DNA of 64,000 bases from Hyphomicrobiales bacterium (GTDB lineage Bacteria; Pseudomonadota; Alphaproteobacteria; Rhizobiales; Rhizobiaceae), in contig UCNE01000002.1 of the NCBI GenBank assembly GCA_900473685.1, positions 186,001 to 250,000 of the forward strand, written 5' to 3'. This document shows, in pieces, positions 28,103-36,173 of this stretch; position 1 is the stretch's first letter, and each line of letters begins with the position of its first letter. The notes under the pieces are model-generated. The model searched no databases. It had not been told where the DNA came from and was given only the letters and a program-made list of their open reading frames with translations. The translations under genes and the position numbers were made by a program.

Positions 28103-28789
28103 CTAGGCCTTTGCGGCCTCATCGATCAAGGCTGAGACTTCGACGGGCATCGACGCCAGCGACGCATGGCTCGCCTTCAGCGTAATCACCTTCTTCGCAC
28201 CGAGCCGGCCCGACATCCAGCGCTGGTTGTCGGGATGGATCATGTGGTCCTCGCTGGAAATCTGATACCAGCTGCTCTTGTTCTTCCATGCCGGATTGCT
28301 GATCTCGTTGCCGAACGTGCTGGCAAGCGGCGCCTTCTGGGTGATGCCCATCACGAGGCCTTCGCTGGCGGTGAGATCCTGGCAAAAACTCTCATGGTAC
28401 TTCTCCGACTTGACCCAGAGATAACCGTCGCTGTCCGGCGCCAGATTGGCCGCTGCGGCCGGAGGATTTTTGCCGGTAATGCCGCCAGGGCTCTCGCCGG
28501 CGTCGGGCGCAAAGGCGGCGATATAGACAAGCCCCGTAACATTCGGCTGATTGCCCGCCTGGGTAATAACGGCGCCGCCATAGGAATGGCCCACAAGGAG
28601 AACCGGCCCATCGACCTGGGCAATCATCTTGCGGGTGCGTTCGGCATCGTCAGCCAATGAGGTCAATGGCAGCTCGACAGCCTTGATGGAACGATGACCC
28701 AGACGGGTCAATTCCACGATGACCTTGCTCCAGTGGGCTGCCCCGCCCCAGAAGCCGTGAACGAGAAGAATCGTCGGAACTTGTGCCAT
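28103..28789 (-). CDS. Alpha/beta hydrolase
   Basis: A 228-residue serine hydrolase. The oxyanion region is ILLVHGFWGGAAHW, the nucleophile elbow is VGHSYGG (Ser), and the catalytic His is probably in ASHASL near the C-terminus; SSEDHMIHPDNQ likely carries the acid. It has no signal peptide. It resembles the EstC/AB_hydrolase_6 group of small esterases, with no specific substrate visible. Together with the LuxR-type regulator on the same strand it separates uvrC from pgsA. Confidence 0.88.
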   Translation of the reverse strand: MAQVPTILLVHGFWGGAAHWSKVIVELTRLGHRSIKAVELPLTSLADDAERTRKMIAQVDGPVLLVGHSYGGAVITQAGNQPNVTGLVYIAAFAPDAGESPGGITGKNPPAAAANLAPDSDGYLWVKSEKYHESFCQDLTASEGLVMGITQKAPLASTFGNEISNPAWKNKSSWYQISSEDHMIHPDNQRWMSGRLGAKKVITLKASHASLASMPVEVSALIDEAAKA

Positions 28790-28897
28790 AAAATAATCTC
28801 CAGGTTATCGGATTGGAAATGACTGACAAGGATGGGTTATAATCTCATCCCCGCACTCAGAAAATCCCTTTTCCATGACCGGATTATGGCACCGCCA

Positions 28898-29992
28898 TCA
28901 CGTTGCCAGCCGCCCCAGACCGGACAGCATCCGGGTCAGTTCCGCCTGACGCCGCGTGCCTGTCTTGAGGAAAATGCGCTTCAGATAGGTGCGGACCGTT
29001 TCAAGCTTCAAACCCAGCTTTATCGCCACGGTTTCCAGGCTGGCACCGGTGGCAAGTTCACGCGCGACCCGGGCCTCCCCGGGCGTCAGATCGAACAGTC
29101 CGCTGAGGACGCGCATATCCGGCGCTCCGGCCGCGCCGACCGGCGTAGCAATCAAAACGGCAAGGCCTCTGGAAAAAATGTCGCGTGCATTCCGTCGAAC
29201 CGGCATCAGGTGCAGGATCAAGGCCGGCGCATTTTCTTCCGCCGCCAACGGAATGGATTGCACGTTTGACACCTGCGCGACGCTCAATTGCTCCAGCGCC
29301 GTGAGAACCAGTCCATTCGCCGCAGGATTCTTCAACGAAATCCTGTTGCCGGCGCCGGTGCGGATGCGCGGCGCAAGTGCCTCCATATCCTCGTTCATGG
29401 CCAGCACCCGATTGTCATCACTGAGAACAACCGCCGGAAGCCCGATCAAGGACAGTGTCGACGTGATGCTCTGCGCCTGCCGGAAAATCATCCGCGACGA
29501 GATCAGTGCGGCGCGGGCAAGATCGCCTTTCAGGCTGTTGATGCGATCGAGCGCCTGAATTGAGAACGGCCCGTCCTCGCTGCGGGCAAGAAAATCAAAA
29601 ACCAGCGTATGCCCCGAAGGTTCAGGCAAGACCGCTCCCATGCTCCAGCCAAGCCCGATCGGCCGCAGGAACGTGTTGTAGATGACATCGTCGACAATCT
29701 CGTCTGCGGTCATGATATCCACGTCGCGGGCAAAGGCCATCGGTGCCAACAGCATGGAGCGTTCCGGCCGCGGATTATGCGGCCTCGCATCCGTCCCGGC
29801 ATAGCGCTCCATTGCTTCTTCGATGTTTGGCGAGCAGACCCACCGGATTGCCCCGCCCGTATCAGCAGTCAGGATGCAGGCCGAAAAACCGCTCACCTCT
29901 TCCGCCAGACTGGCACAGACATCCGGCCAAAGCTCGGGAATCACCGCAGCTTCGTAGATTCTATCGATCAGCGTCATGGCATCAGACATCAT
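28898..29992 (-). CDS. LuxR-type helix-turn-helix regulator
   Basis: A 364-residue regulator. The C-terminal ~60 residues form a LuxR/FixJ-type DNA-binding domain (LTPGEARVARELATGASLETVAIKLG, then ETVRTYLKRIFLKTGTRRQ). The long N-terminal region holds no recognised autoinducer-binding or receiver domain; the stretch around LSDDNRVLAMNEDME resembles a PAS-like fold. The chosen start is ATG 29992, with AAAGAG upstream; the frame remains open further upstream. It lies 108 bp before the alpha/beta hydrolase gene on the same strand and may control it. Divergent from pgsA. Confidence 0.85.
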   Translation of the reverse strand: MMSDAMTLIDRIYEAAVIPELWPDVCASLAEEVSGFSACILTADTGGAIRWVCSPNIEEAMERYAGTDARPHNPRPERSMLLAPMAFARDVDIMTADEIVDDVIYNTFLRPIGLGWSMGAVLPEPSGHTLVFDFLARSEDGPFSIQALDRINSLKGDLARAALISSRMIFRQAQSITSTLSLIGLPAVVLSDDNRVLAMNEDMEALAPRIRTGAGNRISLKNPAANGLVLTALEQLSVAQVSNVQSIPLAAEENAPALILHLMPVRRNARDIFSRGLAVLIATPVGAAGAPDMRVLSGLFDLTPGEARVARELATGASLETVAIKLGLKLETVRTYLKRIFLKTGTRRQAELTRMLSGLGRLAT

Positions 29993-30203
29993 TTGCTCTT
30001 TGTTGGAGCATTTATTCGATTGTGCCCCAAGGAGAACGGTTTTGCCAAGCGCAATGCGCAAACCCACCAAAAATGGGGGGATTGGTTCACCGTGCGTTCA
30101 GACGAATTCCGCCATAATCCGGGCCGATCTCTAATGACTGGTTGACGCCGCTGTCACAAAGTCTTTCATCTGTCGCCAAAGAACTCGCAGAGAACCCGAA
30201 TCG

Positions 30204-30791
30204 ATGTCCACCACGCCTGCCGCCTACAACATCCCCAATCTCCTGACCTATGCCCGCATCCTGGCCGTGCCGTTGATCGTCCTGTGTTTCTTCGTGGAAG
30301 GCAGACTGCAGAGCTCGGATTTCGCCCGCTGGACGGCACTGGGGCTGTTTGCCTTCGCCTCGATCACAGACTTCTTCGACGGCTATCTGGCGCGCATCTG
30401 GAAGCAGACCTCGAATATCGGCCGCATGCTCGACCCGATCGCCGACAAGCTGCTGGTGGCGTCCGTCCTGCTGCTCGTCGCCGCCGATGGAACGATTGCC
30501 GGCTGGTCGATCTGGGCTGCCATCATCATTCTCTGCCGCGAGATCCTGGTTTCGGGCCTGCGCGAATATCTCGCAGCGCTGAAGGTCAGCGTACCCGTCA
30601 CCCGCATCGCCAAATGGAAGACGACGATCCAGATGGTCGCCATCGCCTTCCTGCTGGCAGGCCCCGCCGGTGACAAGGTTTTGCCTTACACAACCGAAAT
30701 GGGCATCGGCCTGCTCTGGCTTGCTGCCGCCATCACCCTCTACACTGGCTACGACTACTTCCGCGCCGGTCTCAAGCACATGGTTGACTGA
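30204..30791 (+). CDS. pgsA: CDP-diacylglycerol-glycerol-3-phosphate 3-phosphatidyltransferase
   Basis: Makes phosphatidylglycerol phosphate in the inner membrane, the first step towards phosphatidylglycerol and cardiolipin. The 195-residue protein has the complete CDP-alcohol phosphotransferase signature within DFFDGYLARIWK to GRMLDPIADK (DxxDGxxAR...GxxxDxxxD) and about five hydrophobic segments. NIPNLLTYARI at the N-terminus is typical. Its stop overlaps the moaD start (TGATG at 30789-30793). Confidence 0.96.
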   Translation: MSTTPAAYNIPNLLTYARILAVPLIVLCFFVEGRLQSSDFARWTALGLFAFASITDFFDGYLARIWKQTSNIGRMLDPIADKLLVASVLLLVAADGTIAGWSIWAAIIILCREILVSGLREYLAALKVSVPVTRIAKWKTTIQMVAIAFLLAGPAGDKVLPYTTEMGIGLLWLAAAITLYTGYDYFRAGLKHMVD

Positions 30792-31051
30792 TGACCAGCA
30801 TCAACCTCGTCTATTTCGCCTGGGTACGCGAACGGATCGGCAGAGGCGAGGAAACGCTGGAGCTGCCGGACAGTGTGGTGACGGCAGGCGATCTTCTCGC
30901 CCACCTGAAGACGCTCGGAGACGAATATGAAGCCGCGCTTGAGCATGAAAATGTCATCCGCGTCGCCATCAACCAGGAGCATGTTGAGCACGACGAAAAG
31001 ATCGCCGGCGCACGCGAGATCGCTCTTTTCCCGCCGATGACCGGAGGCTGA
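30791..31051 (+). CDS. moaD: Molybdopterin synthase sulfur-carrier subunit
   Basis: An 86-residue ubiquitin-like sulfur carrier that, as a C-terminal thiocarboxylate, supplies sulfur to precursor Z in molybdenum cofactor synthesis. It begins INLVYFAWVRERIG and ends in the essential Gly-Gly (FPPMTGG). It overlaps pgsA by one base and lies four bases before moaE. The cofactor would serve the molybdo-oxidoreductase at 19-21 kb among others. Confidence 0.96.
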   Translation: MTSINLVYFAWVRERIGRGEETLELPDSVVTAGDLLAHLKTLGDEYEAALEHENVIRVAINQEHVEHDEKIAGAREIALFPPMTGG

Positions 31052-31055
31052 GGCC

Positions 31056-31520
31056 GTGGCGCCCGTCACGGTTCGCGTCCAGCGCGACGATTTCGATCTT
31101 GCTGCGGAAGTTCGGGCGCTCTCGGCAGGCCGCCACGACATCGGTGCAGTCGTCACATTTTCCGGACTTTGCCGCGACGAGGCCGGCACGCTGGGTGTCC
31201 TGGAGCTAGAACATTACCCCGGCATGGCCGAGGCCGAAATCACCCGCATCTGCCATCAGGCCGTTGCGCGTTTCGACTTGCAGGCCGCCACCGCCGTCCA
31301 TCGCTTCGGCAAGATCGCGCCCGGCGAAAACATCGTCCTTGTCATCACCGCCTCGCCGCACCGGCAGGCCGCCTTCGACGGCGCCAATTTCATCATGGAT
31401 TTTTTGAAAACCGCGGCCCCCTTCTGGAAGAAGGAACATGGCGCCGATGGCAGCGAAGGCGGCTGGGTCAGCGCCAAGGACGAGGATGACAGCGCCCGGG
31501 ACCGCTGGTCAAAGGATTGA
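31056..31520 (+). CDS. moaE: Molybdopterin synthase catalytic subunit
   Basis: A 154-residue partner of MoaD that inserts the dithiolene sulfurs into precursor Z. The conserved blocks are GAVVTFSGLCRDEAG, LELEHYPGMAEAEI, AVHRFGKIAPGENIVLV, HRQAAFDGANFIMDFLKTAAPFWKKEH (including the catalytic Lys) and GGWVSA. The start is a GTG at 31056 with GGAGG nine bases before it. It ends the pgsA-moaD-moaE unit. Confidence 0.96.
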   Translation: MAPVTVRVQRDDFDLAAEVRALSAGRHDIGAVVTFSGLCRDEAGTLGVLELEHYPGMAEAEITRICHQAVARFDLQAATAVHRFGKIAPGENIVLVITASPHRQAAFDGANFIMDFLKTAAPFWKKEHGADGSEGGWVSAKDEDDSARDRWSKD

Positions 31521-31532
31521 CCGGTCCAGCCG

Positions 31533-32429
31533 TCAGGGCTGAAACTGCTCCCTGCGGGTCAGCACCAAAAGCAGCACCAGGAACGAGAAGATCGCAAAAT
31601 CCCGCCAGAGCATCGGCCCATAGGCACTCCACAGCGTTTCGCTCAATCCCATCGCCGCCGCACCTAATGCCGCCAGCACCGGTGCCGTCTGACCGCCGAT
31701 CGCGGCGATGAACAGCACCTTGACCCCGAACACGATACCGGCGCCGAAATCCATCGTGCCATAATAGGCGGTAGCAAGAATGCCCGCGATCGCTGCCAGC
31801 AATGCCGAGAAGCCATAGGCGGCAATGAAGATGCGTCTGCCGTCGACACCGCACAATGCCGCCGCGCCCGCATCGTCCGACACCGCCCGCCATGCGCGGC
31901 CCCAGGCGGAGCGCAGCAGGAACAGCTGCCCTGCCCCGACGATAGCCAGCATCAGAGCCGTGTTCACCAGTTGCACCACCGTCAGCGTCACCGGAAACTG
32001 AGGATCGGGCCAGAGGGTCACCGGCGTGTTGAGGAACGGCGGCAGCCACAGGCTGCGTGTCTGCGCCGCGATCCGCGACAGTTCCATCAACACCAGCGCA
32101 ATGCCGAGCGAAACGACCACCACCGTATTGGCCGAGGTTGCCGCCAGCCGGTGCATGATCGAGCGGCCGATCAAAAGCCCGGCCCCGAGCGTATAGACCA
32201 GCGCCGAAACCGCGCCGACGGCCAGTGCCGCCGGCAGAACCAGCCACAGGCGGTTCCAGGCAAAATCGGAAAACAGCAGGAAGATCTGCCCGGCAAAACC
32301 GAACAGCGCGCCATAGGTCAGGTCTGCCCGGCGGGTCACGGAAAAGGCAATCGAATAGCCGAAGGCCAGCAGCGCATAGAGGGCTGCGATAGGCAGGGCG
32401 CTGGCAAGCTGCTGCAGGAAATAGGCCAT
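31533..32429 (-). CDS. LivH-like branched-chain-type ABC transporter permease
   Basis: A 298-residue integral membrane permease of the LivH family. About eight hydrophobic segments are visible, with the typical start LPIAALYALLAFGYSIAFSVTRRADLTYGALFGFAGQIF and the coupling region RAVSDDAGAAALCGVDGRRIF (EAA-like loop). These proteins form the channel of branched-chain amino acid or urea-type importers with LivM, LivF, LivG and a binding protein, none of which is encoded here. It is therefore an orphan permease. Divergent from a CGNR-domain regulator across a 28-bp palindrome, which suggests control by that regulator. Confidence 0.87.
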   Translation of the reverse strand: MAYFLQQLASALPIAALYALLAFGYSIAFSVTRRADLTYGALFGFAGQIFLLFSDFAWNRLWLVLPAALAVGAVSALVYTLGAGLLIGRSIMHRLAATSANTVVVVSLGIALVLMELSRIAAQTRSLWLPPFLNTPVTLWPDPQFPVTLTVVQLVNTALMLAIVGAGQLFLLRSAWGRAWRAVSDDAGAAALCGVDGRRIFIAAYGFSALLAAIAGILATAYYGTMDFGAGIVFGVKVLFIAAIGGQTAPVLAALGAAAMGLSETLWSAYGPMLWRDFAIFSFLVLLLVLTRREQFQP

Positions 32430-32457
32430 GACACATCCGCTGATGACAAAATCATTA

Positions 32458-32485
32458 TAACTGGTAAAATACGTTTTACCAGTTA
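32458..32485. promoter_or_regulatory. Perfect palindromic operator between the permease and the CGNR regulator
   Basis: Twelve-bp arms TAACTGGTAAAA and TTTTACCAGTTA separated by TACG. The site sits 10 bp before the regulator ATG and 29 bp before the permease ATG, so a protein bound here could block both promoters. It is the most perfect operator-like element in the window. Likely ligand: the adjacent CGNR/ABATE protein (inference). Confidence 0.75.
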
Positions 32486-32494
32486 GGATATCGC

Positions 32495-33055
32495 ATGACG
32501 TTTTCCTGGACCCAGCACCGTTTTGCCGGTGGCGCGCTCGCGCTCGATGTCGCCAATTCGGTGATCCTGCGCTTTGACCCCGAGCGCCGGATCGACCGCT
32601 ATGCGGATCCCATTGCCATGAGCGACTTTGCCGTCGCGGCAAACCGGTTTTCGGCGGAAAAGGAACTGTTCGGGACACTGGAACCGGTGACACACGAAAA
32701 CCGCGATGCGTTTCTCAATTTGCGCGAGGCCACCGACCGGCATTTTCGCGCCAATGTGCTCGGCGCATCCACCGGCGAAGACCTGGCCGACCTGCTCGAC
32801 GCCGCCTCCGTCATCATCCGCAGGCACCCGGAAAAAATCGCACCCACGCCGCTCGATGCCGCCACCGCACGTTCGGCGTTGGCGCTTGCGACATTCAATG
32901 AGTCGGAGCGGCTGAAAATCTGCCCGAATTGCCAATGGCTGTTTCTCGATCGCAGCCGCAACCGCAGCCGCACCTGGTGCGACATGACGGTCTGCGGCAA
33001 CCGCGCGAAGGCCAACCGCCACTACCGCCGCCAGAAGAAGGAGTTGACCGCATGA
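32495..33055 (+). CDS. CGNR zinc-finger/ABATE-domain regulator
   Basis: A 186-residue putative stress-type regulator. The N-terminal ~130 residues match the ABATE ligand-binding domain (FAGGALALDVANSV near the start). The C-terminus is the CGNR zinc finger: CPNCQWLFLDRS, then WCDMTVCGNRAKANRHYRR, with four cysteines for zinc and a basic tail for DNA. Such proteins are predicted transcription factors, few of them tested. Its SD (AGGAT) begins at the edge of the palindrome, indicating autoregulation. Its stop overlaps the start of the next gene (ATGA at 33052-33055). Confidence 0.88.
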   Translation: MTFSWTQHRFAGGALALDVANSVILRFDPERRIDRYADPIAMSDFAVAANRFSAEKELFGTLEPVTHENRDAFLNLREATDRHFRANVLGASTGEDLADLLDAASVIIRRHPEKIAPTPLDAATARSALALATFNESERLKICPNCQWLFLDRSRNRSRTWCDMTVCGNRAKANRHYRRQKKELTA

Positions 33056-33561
33056 CTGCCAAGCGCCTCACTGCCGCCCTTCTCGTAGCAATCACCAGTC
33101 TTTCCGCCTGCCAGCGCGAGACCGGCCCGGACCCGCTCGAACTCACCGGCAAGATGTTCGTCTTCAACTATCGCCTCGCCTATGCCACCTACATGATCAC
33201 ACTGACGAAGACCGAACAGGTCGCCGATGGCAGCACGGTTACCGCCACATTCGAAGACCCATCGGGCGGCCCGCCCCTTACGCTCGACCGCAAGCTGTTT
33301 CCAAAACTCGACAAGGTGGTTCTCGAAAGCCCGGATGTCACCTGCGTGAAGAAGCAAAAACCCTATGCGGTGACCATCGAGGTCAAAGGTCCTGACGGCG
33401 CCATCCTGCAGACGCTGAAGACCACGGTCATTTCCAACCTCGACCAGGATATCATGCCAGCCGAAGCGCTGGTCGTCGGCCCGGCCTATGACAAGAACCC
33501 GGACGTCTTCAAGAACGGCAAGGCGCCGGAGCATTTCCAGACGGCGAAATGCCCGGTTTGA
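33052..33561 (+). CDS. Predicted lipoprotein of unknown function
   Basis: A 169-residue protein with a lipoprotein signal (LLVAITSLSAC) and a mature region predicted as mostly beta-strand (MFVFNYRLAYATYMITLTKTEQV). Two further cysteines (VTCVK and AKCPV, the latter at the C-terminus) could pair. I recognise no domain. It overlaps the CGNR regulator by four bases, so it is translated from the same message and may share its signal, although the pairing could be incidental. Followed by a strong terminator. Confidence 0.75.
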   Translation: MTAKRLTAALLVAITSLSACQRETGPDPLELTGKMFVFNYRLAYATYMITLTKTEQVADGSTVTATFEDPSGGPPLTLDRKLFPKLDKVVLESPDVTCVKKQKPYAVTIEVKGPDGAILQTLKTTVISNLDQDIMPAEALVVGPAYDKNPDVFKNGKAPEHFQTAKCPV

Positions 33562-33574
33562 GCCACCAAAACGA

Positions 33575-33606
33575 GAAAAGCCGGAGCATTTCCGCTCCGG
33601 CTTTTC
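33575..33606. terminator. Rho-independent terminator
   Basis: Thirteen-bp stem GAAAAGCCGGAGC / GCTCCGGCTTTTC with loop ATTTCC, followed by TTCATTC. The A/T-rich stem ends work for both the lipoprotein gene and the convergent ndk. Confidence 0.9.
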
Positions 33607-33651
33607 TTCATTCATTTCAAGTCCTTCGGGCAAAAACCCTCAAGAATTGAT

Positions 33652-34074
33652 TCAGCCGACGATTTCGGTGTCGGAGAACCAGTACTTGATTTCCTGGGCA
33701 GCGGTTTCCGGAGCGTCCGAACCGTGAACCGAATTTTCGCCGATCGACAGGGCGTGGGTCTTGCGGATCGTACCTTCGTCGGCGTTGGCCGGGTTGGTCG
33801 CGCCCATGATTTCGCGGTTCTTCAGGATGGCGCCTTCGCCTTCCAGAACCTGAACGATGGTCGGGCCGGAGGTCATGCCTTCAACCAGTTCGCCGAAGAA
33901 AGGACGTTCCTTGTGAACGGCGTAAAAACCTTCGGCTTCGCGGGTGCTCATCCAGACGCGCTTGGAAGCGACGACGCGCAGGCCTGCGTCTTCAAGCATC
34001 TTGGTGATGGCGCCCGTCAGGTTACGCTTGGTTGCGTCCGGCTTGATCATCGAAAATGTGCGTTCAATCGCCAT
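33652..34074 (-). CDS. ndk: Nucleoside diphosphate kinase
   Basis: Transfers the terminal phosphate from ATP to other nucleoside diphosphates through a phosphohistidine. The 140-residue protein begins [20 protein letters not shown], contains [14 protein letters not shown] and the active-site [10 protein letters not shown] with the catalytic His, and ends [18 protein letters not shown]. The family-standard start is the ATG at 34074; upstream extension is not supported. Confidence 0.98.
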   Translation of the reverse strand: MAIERTFSMIKPDATKRNLTGAITKMLEDAGLRVVASKRVWMSTREAEGFYAVHKERPFFGELVEGMTSGPTIVQVLEGEGAILKNREIMGATNPANADEGTIRKTHALSIGENSVHGSDAPETAAQEIKYWFSDTEIVG

Positions 34075-34174
34075 TGTCTCAATTCCCTTGGTTTCCATAA
34101 TCGGCGGCTTTTCCGCGAATTTGGCGGTTCAATAGCCGCCAAATCCGCGCAAAACAAGGGGGAGCGCCGAAGTT

Positions 34175-34864
34175 TCACGCCGCTGTCACAGAGCGCCCGG
34201 CACCGTTATGGAGATCGAGGCAGCGCTCGAACCAGTCAAGGACCGGATCGCCCGGCTCAAGGATCGTCTTCGGCGAGACGATGCGCGCCCATTGCAGCGG
34301 CCCAAAGACGATATAGTCGGCAAACAGCGGCGTTTCGCCACCGATGAACGGCTGTTTCTTCAGCGTGGTGCGCAATGGCTCCAGCTTGGCGGCAAAGGTT
34401 TTCAGCTCGCCGATCCCGGTTTCGGCCACCGCTTCCAAGCTCATCCCGAAGCGGGGTTCACGCGAGGTGCGGAAAAATGCCTGGTCGGCCGGGGCAAGGC
34501 TATCGTGGATATCCATCAGGATGATGCGGACAAGGGCCGGATGCAGCGTCAGTTGCGACCAGCTTTCGACGAACCGTGCCATTGCCTGACCGCCCTCGCC
34601 GCCAAACAGCGACGGACGATCCGGATACGCACTGTCCAGATAGAGCGCGATGTCGAAACTGTCGCGAACCAGCTGGTCACCGTCGCGCAGCACAGGCACC
34701 AGTGTCGTCGCACCGTTTTCGATCGTCGGTATCTGCGTGAACCCGACCGCCTTGGTATAGTAGTCGAGCCCCTTGTGGGCCAGCGACAGCATCGTCTTCC
34801 AGACATGCGGCGAAAACGGCCGGCTCTTGTCAGCGCCGCAGAGTGCGTAAAGGGTTCTGTTCAT
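34175..34864 (-). CDS. Glutathione S-transferase family protein, beta-etherase (LigE)-like
   Basis: A 229-residue GST with an N-terminal thioredoxin fold (TLYALCGADKSRPFSPHVWKTMLSLAHKGLDYY) and the glutathione-contact segment LVPVLRDGDQLVRDSFDIALYLDSAYP. The SPHVWK element and RDS motif are like bacterial beta-etherases LigE/LigF, which cleave lignin aryl ethers with glutathione, where a Ser near the N-terminus is catalytic. In this setting the substrate is unknown. The start is ATG 34864; an ATG at 34954 would add residues outside the fold. Divergent from the DinB-family gene. Confidence 0.85.
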   Translation of the reverse strand: MNRTLYALCGADKSRPFSPHVWKTMLSLAHKGLDYYTKAVGFTQIPTIENGATTLVPVLRDGDQLVRDSFDIALYLDSAYPDRPSLFGGEGGQAMARFVESWSQLTLHPALVRIILMDIHDSLAPADQAFFRTSREPRFGMSLEAVAETGIGELKTFAAKLEPLRTTLKKQPFIGGETPLFADYIVFGPLQWARIVSPKTILEPGDPVLDWFERCLDLHNGAGRSVTAA

Positions 34865-35006
34865 GCCTGTCCTCATCCATGGTGCGTGACCGAGCCCTAT
34901 TCGAAACCAGCGCTCACGAACAATCAAATCAGTTAATTTCATGGATCGCATCACCCACCGCGATGCGAATTGGCGCTAGACTGTTGAGAATCTCTGGAGA
35001 ACCGCG

Positions 35007-35522
35007 ATGCTCGATCACTACAAGATGTTTGCCGATTACAACCGCTGGGCCAACCGGCTCGTCTACGAGGCCGCCGGCAAGCTCGACGACGCGCAATACC
35101 GCGAAAACAAGGGCGCCTTCTTCGGCTCGCTGCACGCGACGCTCAATCATGTGCTGGCAGCCGACCGGATCTGGATGAAGCGTTTTACCGGCACCGGCGA
35201 AGCGCCGAAAACGCTCGACGCCATCCTGTTTGATAATTTCGCCGCGCTTTCGGCTGCTCGCGCTGCAGAGGACGACCGCATCGTCGCCTTCATCGCCGGC
35301 CTCAGCGAAGACGCGCTTGCCGGCCACTTTACCTACACGCCGGTCAGCAACCCCGTCCCCGTCACCCAGCGCCTCGCGCCGCCGCTCGCCCATTTCTTCA
35401 ACCACCACACCCACCATCGCGGCCAGTGTCATATGACGCTGACGGCGCTTGGTAAGCCAAGCCTTGGTTTGGACATGAGCTATTTTCTGCGGGCGCCGGA
35501 ATACCGGCATTATGCGGAGTGA
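35007..35522 (+). CDS. DinB-family metal-dependent protein
   Basis: A 171-residue four-helix protein of the DinB/YfiT superfamily, which includes metal-dependent thiol S-transferases and stress proteins of unknown role. The metal-binding histidines are visible in LNHVLAADRIW and in HHTHHRGQ. GGAGA precedes the ATG by seven bases. The last ~40 codons recur at 37099-37225, flanking an inserted segment. It lies divergent to the beta-etherase-like GST, another thiol-dependent enzyme family. Confidence 0.9.
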   Translation: MLDHYKMFADYNRWANRLVYEAAGKLDDAQYRENKGAFFGSLHATLNHVLAADRIWMKRFTGTGEAPKTLDAILFDNFAALSAARAAEDDRIVAFIAGLSEDALAGHFTYTPVSNPVPVTQRLAPPLAHFFNHHTHHRGQCHMTLTALGKPSLGLDMSYFLRAPEYRHYAE

Positions 35523-35594
35523 GGGACTGGCACTCTTTTAGCGTCATTTGAAACTGCTCTGAGCATTTTAATTCCTGGCCACGAGGGCGATACC

Positions 35595-36173
35595 CTACTG
35601 TAAGCCACCGAGTTCCTGGCCCGGTATTTGGTTGGCTTCAGGCGCCTTGATAACATGAACGAGCGGTGCCCCACTGCTCCCAAAACCGATCAACCAGTCA
35701 CCGCAATCCTTTAGCTGCGCAACCTTTGAGAAGGTGCCCTTCAGCACCTCGGATGGCGCGGACGCTACCATCTCCACCCCCTTTCCTTTTTCAAAGAAAA
35801 TTGTGCCTAGAGTCGCACCTGGCTCCATCGCGACCTTGGCAGCTTCAATATCCCAAAACTTTTCGGAGTCTCCGCATTTAACCTCCAGGGGATGAGGGTC
35901 AGGAGATGCACCATCTTCGCATCTGAACTTCGTACGCTTCAGCTTCTTGCTTTCAATGTCGAAAGGGTCGCCTGTACAAGGCTTGAATGTGACCAACTTC
36001 GCTTTGCGCGCGACAACGAAGCCGAAGATTCCACTCTCTCCGACAACTTCAAACGGCCCATCTCCGACTACAAGTTTTGCGATAATTGCATCTGCGTCAT
36101 CTGCCGCCACGTAAGAGACGCTGCCAAGAAATACGCAGAGTGCCAGAACGCTATTTTTTACAAATATCTTCAT
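35595..36173 (-). CDS. Exported protein of unknown function (islet gene 2)
   Basis: A 192-residue protein with a signal peptide (NSVLALCVFLGSVSYVAADD). The mature part has four cysteines (FKPCTG, FRCED, VKCGD, LKDCGD), compatible with two disulfides, and many short beta-like segments. No family recognised. Its start lies 23 bases inside the upstream membrane-protein gene, so the two are translationally coupled. Lower GC than the genome average, consistent with recent acquisition. Confidence 0.7.
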   Translation of the reverse strand: MKIFVKNSVLALCVFLGSVSYVAADDADAIIAKLVVGDGPFEVVGESGIFGFVVARKAKLVTFKPCTGDPFDIESKKLKRTKFRCEDGASPDPHPLEVKCGDSEKFWDIEAAKVAMEPGATLGTIFFEKGKGVEMVASAPSEVLKGTFSKVAQLKDCGDWLIGFGSSGAPLVHVIKAPEANQIPGQELGGLQ

